A stretch of 64,000 nt of DNA from Paramecium octaurelia. Taxonomy: Eukaryota > Ciliophora > Oligohymenophorea > Peniculida > Parameciidae. The translations under genes and the position numbers were made by a program. Below the pieces are notes generated by a model. That model did not search any database. It worked only from the letters and a program-made list of their open reading frames with translations, and was not told the origin of the DNA. The first letter of the stretch is position 1, and every line of letters begins with the position of its first letter. The stretch covers positions 127,785 through 191,784 of the forward strand of contig CAJJDP010000060.1 in the NCBI GenBank assembly GCA_905182995.1, read 5' to 3'. This document shows, one piece after another, positions 25,403-37,471 of the stretch.

Positions 25403-26545
25403 TCGCTTGACTCCATAAATTCCATAGCTTTACCTTAACACATAGCAGGCTTATGTTATCTTATGTTAAGGCAGTTAGATAGTGCAAATATGAAAGTTAT
25501 CATAACTAGACTTTTCCTTCATTACCAAAACGAATATATATATTATTAATATTTAGATAATATTTAAACATACATATCTTGATGTCTCATATTTTTAGAT
25601 TTTTCACTTCAGAATTTTCTTATTAGGCAAATTTTTCTAACTTTTGTTGACATTTTTTTCGATTTTCATAAATTTACCAATTGATTGAACAACCATTCAT
25701 ATATTTAATATCATTCACATATATAATCTATTTTATTCTATTTTTTTCAGCTTTTAAACTATCTTTGTATGATATGAAAATCTATTTGATAAAAATTTCA
25801 TTAGGATCATTATCAGACAAATAAAGTAAATTTTAGACTATAAATTATATTTAAAGACATTACATTCGATTAATTTTACAGAAATTAAATGATTCAAAAT
25901 TGAATGAACTGTCTTTCATAATTTTCTAAAAAGATTTATTATTCATTTANTTAACCAATTTTATTAAAATAATTATAAATTTCAATTTGCTTTATGGTTT
26001 ATTCTATTTGTGATACGACCTATCTTTTACAAAGACTATTTGATATAAATAATAGAAATTTATCTAAGATGGAAAAACTTGAAAGATTTGAAAAATAAAT
26101 TAAATTGCATTTTGGTTTAGTACTAATTCTAACAGTAGCTATGCTCTGGTATATAGATATGTTCTTAATAAATTAACTATCCAAGGATAAAGTAATTCTA
26201 CAAACTTCAATGTGTAAATTGATTGATTTAATAAATTTGACAAGAGAAATCATAATAATTTTATTTTTTATATAATTTATGAACCTAATAATCTGACTTT
26301 ATTTATTTTAATTTCCTTAATCTCACTGTTTTCTTAAAATAAATTCAAGATAAATTATATAAGTATGAACATCTTGGAATACTTGGAAATGCAACAATAA
26401 TTGCTCAAAACAAAATAAAATATTGATAGTAAAGAAGAGGGAAAATATATTTTGATTAATTTGTTGATGATTTTTAAATCAAAAGATGGACTTTTTAAAG
26501 TCTATTGATATGTAGAAAAAGATTAAGCAAAGTTGAAAATCATAG

Positions 26546-26731
26546 TCAACAATTAAGCTGAAAAATTCGAACATTATGTCTTTGCACACCTTTCCCTGCT
26601 TCAAAACACTTATTCAAGCATGTCTCAAACTCTCCATCGTAGTTGTCCTCTGCAATTTGAGACTGGAAATCGTTTAAGCCTGTCATTAACTGCTTTACAC
26701 TAGTTTAGTGAGATTTCACTGTTAATTCCAT
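26546..26731 (-). CDS. Second copy of the small CX3C protein (in repeated segment)
   Basis: Base-for-base copy of the frame at 25217-25402, offset by 1329 bp. If the repeat is an assembly overlap, only one of the two genes exists. Confidence 0.4.
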
Positions 26732-27222
26732 TCGCTTGACTCCATAAATTCCATAGCTTTACCTTAACACATAGCAGGCTTATGTTATCTTATGTTAAGG
26801 CAGTTAGATAGTGCAAATATGAAAGTTATCATAACTAGACTTTTCCTTCATTACCAAAACGAATATATATATTATTAATATTTAGATAATATTTAAACAT
26901 ACATATCTTGATGTCTCATATTTTTAGATTTTTCACTTCAGAATTTTCTTATTAGGCAAATTTTTCTAACTTTTGTTGACATTTTTTTCGATTTTCATAA
27001 ATTTACCAATTGATTGAACAACCATTCATATATTTAATATCATTCACATATATAATCTATTTTATTCTATTTTTTTCAGCTTTTAAACTATCTTTGTATG
27101 ATATGAAAATCTATTTGATAAAAATTTCATTAGGATCATTATCAGACAAATAAAGTAAATTTTAGACTATAAATTATATTTAAAGACATTACATTCGATT
27201 AATTTTACAGAAATTAAATGAT

Positions 27223-28509
27223 TCAAAATTGAATGAACTGTCTTTCATAATTTTCTAAAAAGATTTATTATTCATTTAATTTATAATTGATATAGTCCAT
27301 GTCATCAGCTAAATGCAGAATGCATTTACATGATACGAAATTTTCTAATATTCTATAAAATATCTACTATATAACTCTTGGGCTTAAGTATATGGAATGA
27401 TATTATAAGCTTTGCCATGTAAAATAAAAGTAGGTATCTTGACTTTCTTAATTTAATCTAAATTTTCGAAAAGCTATCTAATGAGATATTAGGCCCAGGA
27501 CCCAACATAAGCTCTTATAGCTGCTTTTAAGGGAGTGAATGGTGACATCAATGCAAGACATGCTGGTTTATATTTACTTGCAATTTAGGTATGTGGTCCA
27601 CTGCCGATACTCCTCCCAAAAATAATAATGCGATTTTCATTATAGCCTAATCTTTTTGTTAGATAGTTGTAAACATATTCAGCATCTTTCAAAATGAATT
27701 CAGCATTAGGATATTCATTTTTTTACTTACCATAGCCTGGATATTCCATGGCTATGGCTGATACTGAGGTTGATATAATAAAAAATACATTTAAGTTATC
27801 TCTTAAATGAATAAGAAATTAATATGATTATGTTATGTCTTAACAATTGGCATGGAAATAGAGTATAATATTAGGAGAGTGAATCTTGGAATCTTCATAC
27901 ATACATGGAATATGTCCAAATATGTGATTAGATTCTCTAGAATTTGATCTGTGAACAGTTGGTTCTTCAAAGACAAAATTTTCTTTCTTTTTATCCAATA
28001 ATTATTTTGGTAATTTAATGAGAGGCTGACTAAAGCAGAAATTTTTCTTGGGTTTAGTTTGAGGATAAAAATTAGATATCTTCCTACATAATTAAGACTT
28101 TTTAGAAGGAATTTAAATGGATTGCATATTTAATTATTGCAATTTATATGAAACATCAGGACTTCCCTCATTATAATCAAAAGATAGTGAATTAATTTCA
28201 CTCGTTTATCTTATTTGCTATCTCTATCGCTAGGTGACAGTTTTACAAGGAAAGTTAGGGATTGGTTGTAATTGACATTCACTACTTTAGTTATTTGAGA
28301 ATTACCTAGGTTCTTCAATGATAAAATGCTCATCATCTTCAGATTCTAATTCCCTCTGCTTAAAGTACACCTCTTTTTTTGGTTGTTCGAGGGACATAAT
28401 TTAAAAAATTGGATATAATTTTTTATACTTTGGAATCATAATATTTCTCATAATCATGTTCAGTTGATATTTCTTTAGGAGCAGGGAAAAAAATGAAGTC
28501 TAGATCCAT
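27223..28509 (-). CDS. Alpha/beta hydrolase (ABHD17-like serine hydrolase)
   Basis: Nucleophile elbow GRSIGSGPH (GxSxG), oxyanion region LYFHANCQDI, MEYPGYGKQ, and LHGKAYNIIPYTQAQELY near the C-terminus where the acid and His loop are expected; this matches the ABHD17/FAM108-type hydrolases. One 23-nt intron is clear near 27339-27361. The N-terminus is uncertain: ATG at 28507-28509 reads MDLDFIFFPAPKE, which is family-like, but joining it needs an unusually long (~58 nt) intron; otherwise the start is ATG 28395-28397. The middle has a long Gln/Ser-rich low-complexity insert before the catalytic core. The end lies inside the repeated segment; its last 56 bases also appear at 25894-25949. Confidence 0.8.
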
Positions 28510-29123
28510 TAATTGATATTATTGTAATTAATGAAGAGAGTGAGCGATAATTAATTTAAAAAGACAATAAAACATAAATAATCGATAATTGGATGAATAT
28601 GCATTTAATGTTTTAGATAATAATATATAAATATATCTGATGGAGGAACTAATACTGGGACAAATTATATGGAAAGTACGAAGTAAATGAATTCATGGAT
28701 CACAAATGTATATTTAAGCAAAGAATTTTGAAATGAAAGGAAGAAAATTGTGAAAAATAATATTTAAATTATGAAACTGAAAATATTTAAATCTAACTTA
28801 AAATTTCTTATTTTTATGAATTCAATTATGAAAAATCAAAAGATCATGAATCAATCATAAATATTAGTATTAATATAAGAAAATCAACAACGATATATCA
28901 AATTTTTCTTAGGTCTTTATAATACGATTGTTTTTTTGCAGAGAATTGTAAATAATTAAAACAACATAATGCGGGTTCAAAGAAATGAAACTTATAATAT
29001 ACAAATAATAGCAACAAAAAAAATAATTATGGGAATTTAATTATAAATACTGCGTCACCCTAGTCTAATAACACATATATAATATCATAGTTTGAAATTA
29101 TCATTATTCAATAATAAAAATTT
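28510..29123. other. Gap, mostly without gene
   Basis: AT-rich. Apart from the short methyltransferase-like fragment at 28641-28736 I see no convincing coding sequence; long TGA-free frames exist but are low-complexity Asn/Lys/Ile runs. Confidence 0.45.
28641..28736 (+). pseudogene. Methyltransferase-like N-terminal fragment
   Basis: About 31 residues: RNQYWDKLYGKYEVNEFMD followed by HKCIFKQRILK and TGA. The YWDKLY...F.WF/FMD pattern is how METTL13/EEF1AKMT4-like methyltransferases begin, but the SAM-binding motif that should follow is not present in any frame. Reads as a relic; weak evidence. Confidence 0.25.
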
Positions 29124-29978
29124 ATGAGAGGATTAATAATACGCTTTGCATTCGCTGAATAGGTCTCCGTATAGCCTCAGACTTATTTAAAAAGAGCTTT
29201 CAAGGAAGCTACTGTAGAAATGGCCATAAACCCAATCAACCCATATCACCAATGGTTCATCAAAGTATTCTTAAATTTTATATTTTTAGCTTGATGGCAA
29301 AAGTGTAAAGACTCAGCAACGCAACATCTTGGCAGTCCCTTCTCCATAATTGGCTGCTTGCATTGCATAAGAATTCAATCTTCAGAAAGAATTTTTAAGT
29401 TTCAAACAAATGCCACTTATGATGCTTGCCAGAAATGCTATTGATTTAGATTACGACGCAACCAATAGAGAATATATTGAAAAAACTATCATTAGTCATT
29501 TAGAAAATGACATTATTTTACATCGAAGAAACCAAAACTCATAACTTCTAAAAATTCAGTAACAATAATGGGATCCTCAATTAAGGTAATTCAATTCTCG
29601 ATTTGGAATGGACATTCAAGCTAATGATAGTATTCAAATTGCATCATTAAGCTAACAAAATAAAGTCAAAATTGAGTCTCTAATTCGAGGATTAAATAAC
29701 TGGTAATTAGTGAGTCTCAGTTCTAAAGCAGGTATAAAATTAATATTATAACATTAGATAATCTAAAATCTTGTATATTGGCAATACAGTTATCCTACGG
29801 ATTAGTTGATTTGAATAAAGCCTTATCACTTTGCAACATTGAAAATTATTTTAACAAGAAACTTACTGAAACTGAAAATCCTCAAGAATCAGATGAGGAA
29901 GATAACAAAATTTCCATGAATGTATAAGCAGCACAACTCTTCTCATCACTAATTTATTCCTAAAGTATCCTATATTGA
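29124..29978 (+). CDS. ATP12: ATP12-type F1-ATPase assembly chaperone
   Basis: 267 residues, introns 29265-29289 and 29732-29757. Motifs of the ATP12/ATPAF2 family: LDGKSVKTQQRN, MPLMMLARNAIDLDYDA, then a C-terminal helical domain with NWQLVSLSSKA and SCILAIQLSYGLVDLNKAL. The protein acts in the mitochondrial matrix, protecting the alpha subunit of F1 until it joins beta. The N-terminus (MRGLIIRFAFAEQVSVQPQT) is basic and could be an import sequence. Ends with an acidic stretch, EDNK. Confidence 0.9.
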
Positions 29979-30053
29979 TATTGTGTTTATTGTGTATAGA
30001 ATTAATAAATTATAACAAGATATTAAAAACAAATATAAGTCAAGCTATTTCAA

Positions 30054-30805
30054 TCATGACTTGAAGGCTTTTGGTTGAAAAGTAGATAACGATTAAGAAA
30101 CCCTTGTCAGTATTTCTGTATGTGTTTTCCTTTCTACTCTTGCTACTGGAGATGGACCAGGAATTTGCTTCAAAGGGAGACTCTTTCTCAACTCTACTTT
30201 AGGTTAAGGTTTATATTGAGCATCCCTTTAAACATCAAAGGGTGTAAGTTCCGGTCCTAAATTGCTTGTAATGGCTCCAAATAGCAATCTAAACTCATAC
30301 TACTTAAATACATTTCATAATCAAGTAATTATAGTAAAAATCCTGGATTAGGTCGAACGTATGGTCTCTTTTATTTTAGATATTTTAGTGCTTGTTCTAA
30401 GGTGTATTGATAACTCTTCATGAGGTAGGCCAATACAAGGGTAGCTGATCTAGAGATTCCTGCTGCACAATGAACAAGAACATTTTATTGAGATTTCAAA
30501 GCATTTTCAATAAATAAGTAAGATTTTTCAAAAACATTACTAATTTGAGAATTCATATTGTCGTGAATGTCCAAATAAATTTATTTATATTTTGGGCCCA
30601 TCATAATTTCTATGTATTAAGATATAATACTTTCTTCTGTACAGATAGACAATATACAATTTATGTTATGTATATCTAAAACTTATTAATTATGTAGGCA
30701 ATCTAAATTTCCAAGAAACAATTCTCCTCTTTCTTTTTCTGATAATATCTAACTGATTGGTTATTCACCGGGTAAGGTGTATTTAAGTAAATGGAAACCT
30801 TTCAT
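30054..30805 (-). CDS. Dual-specificity protein phosphatase
   Basis: 242 residues, one 23-nt intron (30289-30311). The active-site loop [19 protein letters not shown] contains the catalytic Cys and Arg of HCx5R; the general-acid region reads IYLDIHDN, and [14 protein letters not shown] follows as in MAPK-phosphatase-like DSPs. The last 70 residues are basic, Pro/Ser-rich and unlikely to fold. It should remove phosphate from Tyr and Ser/Thr of a partner kinase that cannot be named from here. Confidence 0.92.
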
Positions 30806-30954
30806 TATCAATAAAATTTATTTAATTATTTAAATGCATAAATTAGAACAATAATGTGATATATTGTATATTGTCAACACTTTTTATTCATAAATTTAAT
30901 ATTGATAATATATTGGAAGGGACGAGTTATGAATATTATTTTTGATTTTTTAAA

Positions 30955-31355
30955 TCAATTTTGACGGTCTTATAAGTCTTTTTAGATGCAATAGCACAAA
31001 CCTAATTGTTCGCAAATGGCACCTTCGCAATTCAAAACGAATCCTTTGCAACAAGGACAGCCTCTATATTTTTCATATAAATCCATCATCTAATCAGGGT
31101 CTTCTGGATCGATGTCGATTAATAGCTGATCTTATAGTAATGATGCAATACATCTTTTTATTTTTAGAGCACTTCATTTTAATACTTTTCAATGTCTTCA
31201 TTAGTAAGCTCTTTAGGTATGGTTTATGCTTGTGGTTTATTACAGAATGGACAATTTTATATGCCATGAAGATGATAAAAATTGAGTTTGAATTCAATGC
31301 AATCAGGAGATGGCTTAATTTGAGGTACTTGCTAAATTTCTTCTTATTAGGACAT
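30955..31355 (-). CDS. Small zinc-binding protein, unknown
   Basis: 124 residues, one 26-nt intron (31126-31151). Cysteines fall in paired knuckles: CPFC near residue 30, CPCC and a C-x5-C-x5-C-x-C series near the end (GFVLNCEGAICEQLGLCYC), which fits one or two zinc sites. Starts 12 bp from the divergent neighbour. No family recognised. Confidence 0.7.
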
Positions 31356-31367
31356 TAAATTAAATAA

Positions 31368-31841
31368 ATGATAAAAAAAACATTTTTTGGTATTTCTTTA
31401 AGAGACAAACAAAAATTCACCTTTAAAGAGCAAAATGGCCTGCTCTGTTATACATTCACTTAAATAGTTTTAGTTGGCAAAGGTGAAGCAAAGATATATG
31501 GATTTTCAAGTAATAAAAAGATTTAGATTGCCTCTTTGAATGAGAAGCATAACCAAAGCAAATGCAAATTTATTATGGATGAAAATAATTTTACCCATCT
31601 AATCTGTATTGGAGATGAGTCTATTTCAATAAATGTGTTAGGATATAAGTTAGAAAATAGGGTTTAGGAACAATAGGAAAATAATTAACAAGAAAATTCA
31701 ATTTTCAGAAATTAGTACTAAGCGCTACAACATCAAGAGGAGAGAAAATTGGACACAGAAGAGTTTAAATTACTTTCTAAAAAGGAAAAGAAGTAATATA
31801 AATAAATATAAAATCAAAAATAATTATATCAAAAGTATTGA
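31368..31841 (+). CDS. Hypothetical protein with nucleoplasmin-like beginning
   Basis: 157 residues, no intron. MIKKTFFGISLRDKQKFTF and FTHLICIGDESISINVLGY are spaced beta-strand-like segments reminiscent of the small barrel at the start of nucleoplasmin-like FKBPs, followed by a Gln/Glu/Lys-rich charged tail. No FKBP domain is present. The fold assignment is only a guess. Confidence 0.55.
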
Positions 31842-31897
31842 ATAATAGTGTGTGTTGTGATATATTAAAATTTATTAGTTTAAATATTTTCTTTGAT

Positions 31898-33501
31898 ATG
31901 CTCAGATCAATTTCAAAATGGAGAATGAGAAATTAGCTAAAGCTCTACTTTTTGCTATTATCTCTATTCTCTACATTATTAATAGGAATTGTTCTAATCA
32001 TAACTCAGAATCTTGTATACAAAGAGGTTGTTCTGACTACCTAGTAGATATCGACCAAGTTGACAGACAATGAAATATCAAATTAGTTTGAGACTCAAAT
32101 GCGATTGTTTTTTGAAGTTATTAATAAAAGTAGAATATCATTATATTTAAGATTACCAAGCTCTTGATAAATTTGCATAATTATTTACATTCGTATAATT
32201 AGAATTGAGCTTAATAACATCGAAAAGTGATTAATGTCCAGTAAACTAGACTCAAAATTATAGGAAATCGAATATTTGCTATAATATTTTGAATTTGAAG
32301 AGTGAGTAGGAATTAAATTAAATTCAATAAAAAGACTTATACTTCCATTTGAAGCATTAAAGTTTATTATAGGAATTGTTATTGCTTCTCGACCCTGAAC
32401 AATTTATTATTGGAAATTGGTCGATTGGATATGATAAGCAATTCTATTTTTCAGCCTACTAAGCGATAGGCTATTATTCCACATTTAATATTGCGACTAG
32501 GCCATTCTACCTAAATCATATCAAAAAAGCGAATACTTCTGAATATATTTTTAGTGATGTATTCTACAATTTTGAAAATGAATATAAAGTCACTATTTCT
32601 AAAAACCTTACTAATGATATAACAGAAGGTATTGTGGCCACCTAATTTGAATTTCAAATAATCAAAAAGTTTTTTTAAGAAAACTTTTTAATTCTCAATA
32701 AGGATGGATTAATATTGATTGGCAATGTATAAATGTATTTTCAACCAAACAGAACTAATGTTTATTTTTTTAATGAAACCCTTACTGGTTTTAATGAAAA
32801 TGACTGGAATTCGGTCAGGATTTATATGGAAAACAACATATCGTAATCCAATTGCGCAACTTCAAATTCCTTACACCTATGTAGGTAAAACAAGATAACG
32901 TTGATGGATGTGATGATATTTGCAAAGTTTTTGCGATTCTCTAATCTGATATTGATTATGTAAAATATGCTTGTTATTTAGATTAAAGAACATAGAGAAG
33001 GACGAGGATCTTGAAAGGTAGTTGATCTGGATAGAGGATTAGAAGAATCTTCAAATTACTCAATTGTTAACATATCAATTAATTGCTGCTTTGGTCACTA
33101 GTCTTCTGGCCATCTTGGTTGTGAGATATATATGCAGATACATGACCTATCTAGAAAGATTAGCACATTCCCATTTTTAAAACAAGTGTGTTGATTTTTA
33201 GGTGTATTCTTTCCTAAGAGAAATAAAACTACATTAATAATCGCACTCGACAAATATCACTCTGAATCTATCTGATTCCTACTACAAACTAATTTCGTAG
33301 TTAAATGCAAGACCATTTATAAAGAATGAGGAATGTAGGAATTTTGAATCTTTTCAATTTCCATCCTTTAAAAAAAATAATCTATTAAAATGGAAATCTT
33401 GTATTCAAGAACTCCATGATAACAAAGGGATGTCTAGACAAAGTTGCAAAGCTCTAATATTGAATTTGCTTAGATAATCATATCAAAGACACAAATATTG
33501 A
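31898..33501 (+). CDS. Membrane protein with large outside domain (sensor-like), exon structure partly unresolved
   Basis: ATG 31898 gives a basic start, then a transmembrane segment (LYFLLLSLFSTLLIGIVLII), about 330 residues of presumed extracellular domain (WSIGYDKQFYFSAYQAIGYY; LNKDGLILIGN), a second transmembrane segment (LIAALVTSLLAILVVRYICR) and a cytoplasmic tail ending at TGA 33499-33501. An intron at 32136-32157 is clear. Between 32800 and 32990 the frame changes at least twice and I could not place all introns. The two-TM layout with an outer Cache-like domain resembles ciliate sensor proteins, but no enzyme domain follows. Confidence 0.6.
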
Positions 33502-33602
33502 AACTGTTTAGACAATTCATATTAATCTTTTTGATCTAACATAATTCCTATTTCTCTTTATTTAAACTTAATTAATAATCCACGTATATTAAATTAATTA
33601 AA

Positions 33603-36325
33603 ATGGAAAAAAAATAAGGAGCAGTAAAGCAAATAGTATCCTCGAATTGTGTGTTAATATCTGGACCAATCAATAATGAGACAGGAGTACCAATGACTAA
33701 ATTCTTGACATTGTAAGGAATCTAAGCCCCTGAATTCTCATTGACAGATAAGGAGAATCCAAAATAGGAGTCCTTTGGATTTTTAGCAAGGGAGTTCTTA
33801 AGAAAGTAAGTATTAGGATAATAAATTGAATTCACAATCGAACACAAGATCAAAGACTAAAATGATAAAGTCATTGGAAGAATCTTTAAAAATGGATAGG
33901 ATGTTGGAGAATTGTAATTAAGAGAAGGATTGGCCTAATTAAGACAATAAGGAAAGCCAAGTCAGGACTATGAGAATGCATAAAACTTGGCTAAATAGAA
34001 TGGAAAGGGTATTTGGTCAAAGAGAGAAGAATTAGTCAAATATAATAAGATTGACTTGAAGGATGTGAAGCCTAAATAATATACTTAATGTTTTGTTGAA
34101 GATGTACAAGGATTGTTTGTATTTTATGCTTACATCCCAGAATTACAAGGCTTAGTCAAATGCTCATACGGAGAAGTCTTTATGCCAACCTCAGTTTCAT
34201 AAGTTTTGTAAAATAGAGCTAAATGGACAATCCAAGAGTTGATTCTCCAATAAGAGGTCACCTTGACAGTCTAAGGACAAGATGAAAAGTTTTAGTCTTT
34301 GAGAGTAGATATTAAAAAGAAAGATTTGGATGTAAAGAAAGAACTTGTGAGTTTAGGATACTTTAGATTATCACCAAATGCATTTTAATTAATCAATGAT
34401 CAAAAGAGGTATATAATTAATCAAATTTTAATAGATACAATGAATTGAAAGAGACTTAAAGTCAAGCTGAAATTAAGTTGATTGGAATATGGAAGGATGC
34501 CATGAAATAATAACAACAATAATAAGCAGTAGTCCTATAAGGTGGCAAATAGACATATTAAGCCAAAATTATTGAAGTCCATTCAGGAGATTAATTGACT
34601 GTCATGAATGTCAACAATAGATAATAATCAAGAGTGTTGTTGGCATCAATCAAGGCTCCAAAATATTCACTAAAGGAAACTTAACCATTTGGATATGAAG
34701 CTAAAGAATTTGTTAGAAAACATGCTATTGGTAAAACAGTTAAAGTGGAAGTTGAATATGAAAAGAAAATTAAACCAAAAGACATTGAAGGATTAGCTGA
34801 TGAAGATGAAAAGAAAAAGTTATAATAAGAATTAAATATGATCTTCGTTAACATCATATTAACAGAAGATGGTGATCAAAATTTAGCTTCCTTAGTTGTA
34901 GGAGCAGGATTTGCAACTGTTCAACCTCCAAGAGGAGATGATGGAGTTTCTAGATATATTGATGAATTAACAGGTGCTTAAGAGGCTGCAAATAAGGCTA
35001 AAAAGGGAGTCCATGGTAAACCAGTTTAATTGCCTAAAACAACCGATTTATCTGTTAATCCTAATTTATAAAGATCTAGAGATGCATTTGATTCTTTAAG
35101 AACATTAAGAAAACTATCTGGAGTTGTTGAATTAGTGTTGAATGGATCAAGATTAAAATTGAGATTCCATGAATAAAATTTTACATCCATTGTTGTACTT
35201 GCTGGAGTCAAATGTTTACCAAACGAATAAAATCTACCAGAATTTTAAAAATTCTCAAACATTGCTTTGTAATATGTCAAAGAAAATGCTCTTCAAAGAG
35301 ATGTTGATATCGAATTGACATCAATCGATAAAAAGGGTATCTTCCATGGACATGTTTTCATTGGAAAATAAAGAACCAACTTAGGATTAACACTTCTTGA
35401 ATTGGGATTAGCAGTTACATTTAATCCAGTTGCTAATAGTCACGCATATCAAGCATTATTTGCTGATGCTGAATCAAAGGCTAAATTGAAGAGAGAAGGG
35501 TTATGGGATATCAAAGGACTAGATTTAACTATTGTAAAGGGTGATGATGATGTGCCTGTTAGATCTGAAATCAAACTATTGAATGGAGAAGTAATTTATA
35601 AACTTATCATTTTAGTTGAAAAAACTTGTATTGGTTGAAATTGCAGATAGTAATACACTTTACTTCTAAGATCCAACAGATAAACTGTTAGGATAAATTG
35701 AAAAGAGTCTTGGATCATTTACAGCTACTGAAGCCAATAAATTGATTCCACCATTCAAAAAGGGATTGCTTTGTATTGCTAAATTCTCTGTTGATGGCAA
35801 CTGGTATAGAGCTAAAATTACAAGAGAATTAAAGAATAGATATGAAGTCTTATTTGTTGATTATGGAAATGTTGATATTGTCTCACAAAATGATATCAGA
35901 AAACTTCCTGAGAATTTGGCTGCATTACCTCCTTAAGCTATTAGATGCAATTTAGCTTATATTAATGGACCTACTATAAGTCATGAGTTAGGCAACAAAG
36001 TATAAATATTTTAAGTAATTTCAAGGTTGGATAATTCATCAGAGACCAAATCTTCGAAAAGGAAGTTGTTGTTTCTTTTGAGTATTAGGATGATGTTAGC
36101 AAAGGAGTCATTGTCTATTTGACCAAAGAGAATCAACCCAATAAATCACTTAACATTCTATTGTTATCATAGGGCTTTGCTAAGCTTGATAAAACAGTAT
36201 ATAAAATGATTCTATATTTGTAGGCTCCTCCTTTACCTTAAAAATTAGAGGAATGGCTTAAGGCAAGTCAAGAGGCTGAAAATAATAGCAAGGGATTATG
36301 GAATTACGATGAGGAAACTGAGTGA
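33603..36325 (+). CDS. Tudor staphylococcal nuclease (Tudor-SN, p100)
   Basis: 872 residues, four introns (34409-34434, 35591-35615, 36000-36025, 36197-36223). Repeated nuclease-like modules (REFLRK..IEF, GIWSKREELVKY, GLWDIKGLDL) are followed by a Tudor domain (GNWYRAKITR and VLFVDYGNVDIVSQNDIRKL) that is itself split by a final partial nuclease fold ending KGLWNYDEE. This is the SND1/Tudor-SN layout and near its usual length of about 900. The family binds RNA and works in RNA decay, editing-linked cleavage and stress granules. The Tudor cage residues W-Y and V-DYGN are present. Confidence 0.95.
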
Positions 36326-36357
36326 TGAATTGTATTTTAAAATAATATAATAAATTT

Positions 36358-37238
36358 ATGTAAATAACACCTAAAGCTATAACAGCACTTTCTAAATTAT
36401 TGTCTTAGAATTCCTCCAATAATGTAAGAATTTTATGATTTAGTAAGAAATAAAGTTAAAATGATGCAAAGCCTAAATCGAATCAGAATAGCAAGAATTG
36501 CAGATCGATTAATAATAATGAATTCAAAAATTTCATCTCGAAACCATCTTTATCAAATGAACCCAATTATAGTGTTAAAAATGAATTGATATCGGTACTC
36601 AACAGTAGCAAAGAGAAATCGGTTAAATCCACTTTAAAACCACATCATAGTCTAAATTATCTTTTATTATCATAATAACAACTATCTGCTAGGAATAGTT
36701 TTCAAAAAAAGAGACCTCCTTAAATTAATGTTGAGGAAAGCACAGACATTCAGAAACATCCTTAGAGTGCTAAGAATGTGAATTAAATGAGTCCATTGCA
36801 TTATTGTCCTAATTAGAAATCGCAGTAATCTCAAAAATCAATCAAATATCCGAAAGGTATGAATGTGTTTAGCTCATTAAATGAAATATTAGGATAATAT
36901 GTTCAAAAGAGGAATTATTAAAAATGTAATTTACAATACTTTAATTAGAGGCTGGAACTGGAGAAGGGACAAAATTGGTTGTATGCAGATCAGCAAGGAA
37001 TCAAGAATAAAAATAAGAAAAATAAATATATCTATCTGAAAATAAGCAATAGCAGTCGCATTCATAATATTTTGATTCACAATAATTGAATAAATTGTAT
37101 CTGTATGCCGCATAAATTTTGAAAGCATACTAAACTAAAGAAACTATTTGGAAATAATAAAAGTAAAGCTTGAGAAGTGAGATTGTATTTCTAAAATAAT
37201 TACTACAATAATAAGAACAGTAATAAAACCATGAGTGA
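36358..37238 (+). CDS. Low-complexity coiled-coil protein
   Basis: 277 residues, introns 36424-36447 and 36926-36948. Rich in Ser, Asn, Gln and Lys, with a C-terminal coiled coil (LRSEIVFLKQLLQQQEQQQ). Starts 32 bp after the Tudor-SN stop. No domain recognised. Confidence 0.65.
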
Positions 37239-37471
37239 TATTCATTTTTTTTGTAATTTCAATCAAATTTATATTAAATTTACTTTTTATAGATTCTTTT
37301 GTAATATTCCTAATAATCTTAATAATAAATTATTTTATAACAATATTTTGGTTTGGTTGATTGATAAAATTTAAGGTAATAACAAATTTTAATACCTTCT
37401 ATATTATAACCTCAATGACGTCAACATAGCAATGAAAAAGAAGAAGAAAATTTAAAATAACCATTATTTTA

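Larger units (their letters stand above)
24622..27278. repeat. Exact 1328-bp duplication around one N (likely assembly overlap)
   Basis: Bases 24622-25949 are repeated without a visible difference at 25951-27278, with a single N at 25950. The left copy continues the unresolved upstream frame of the RBR gene; the right copy holds the last exon of the alpha/beta hydrolase and continues into that gene. Each copy therefore has only one natural flank, as expected when two contigs sharing an end are placed side by side. Confidence 0.9.
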
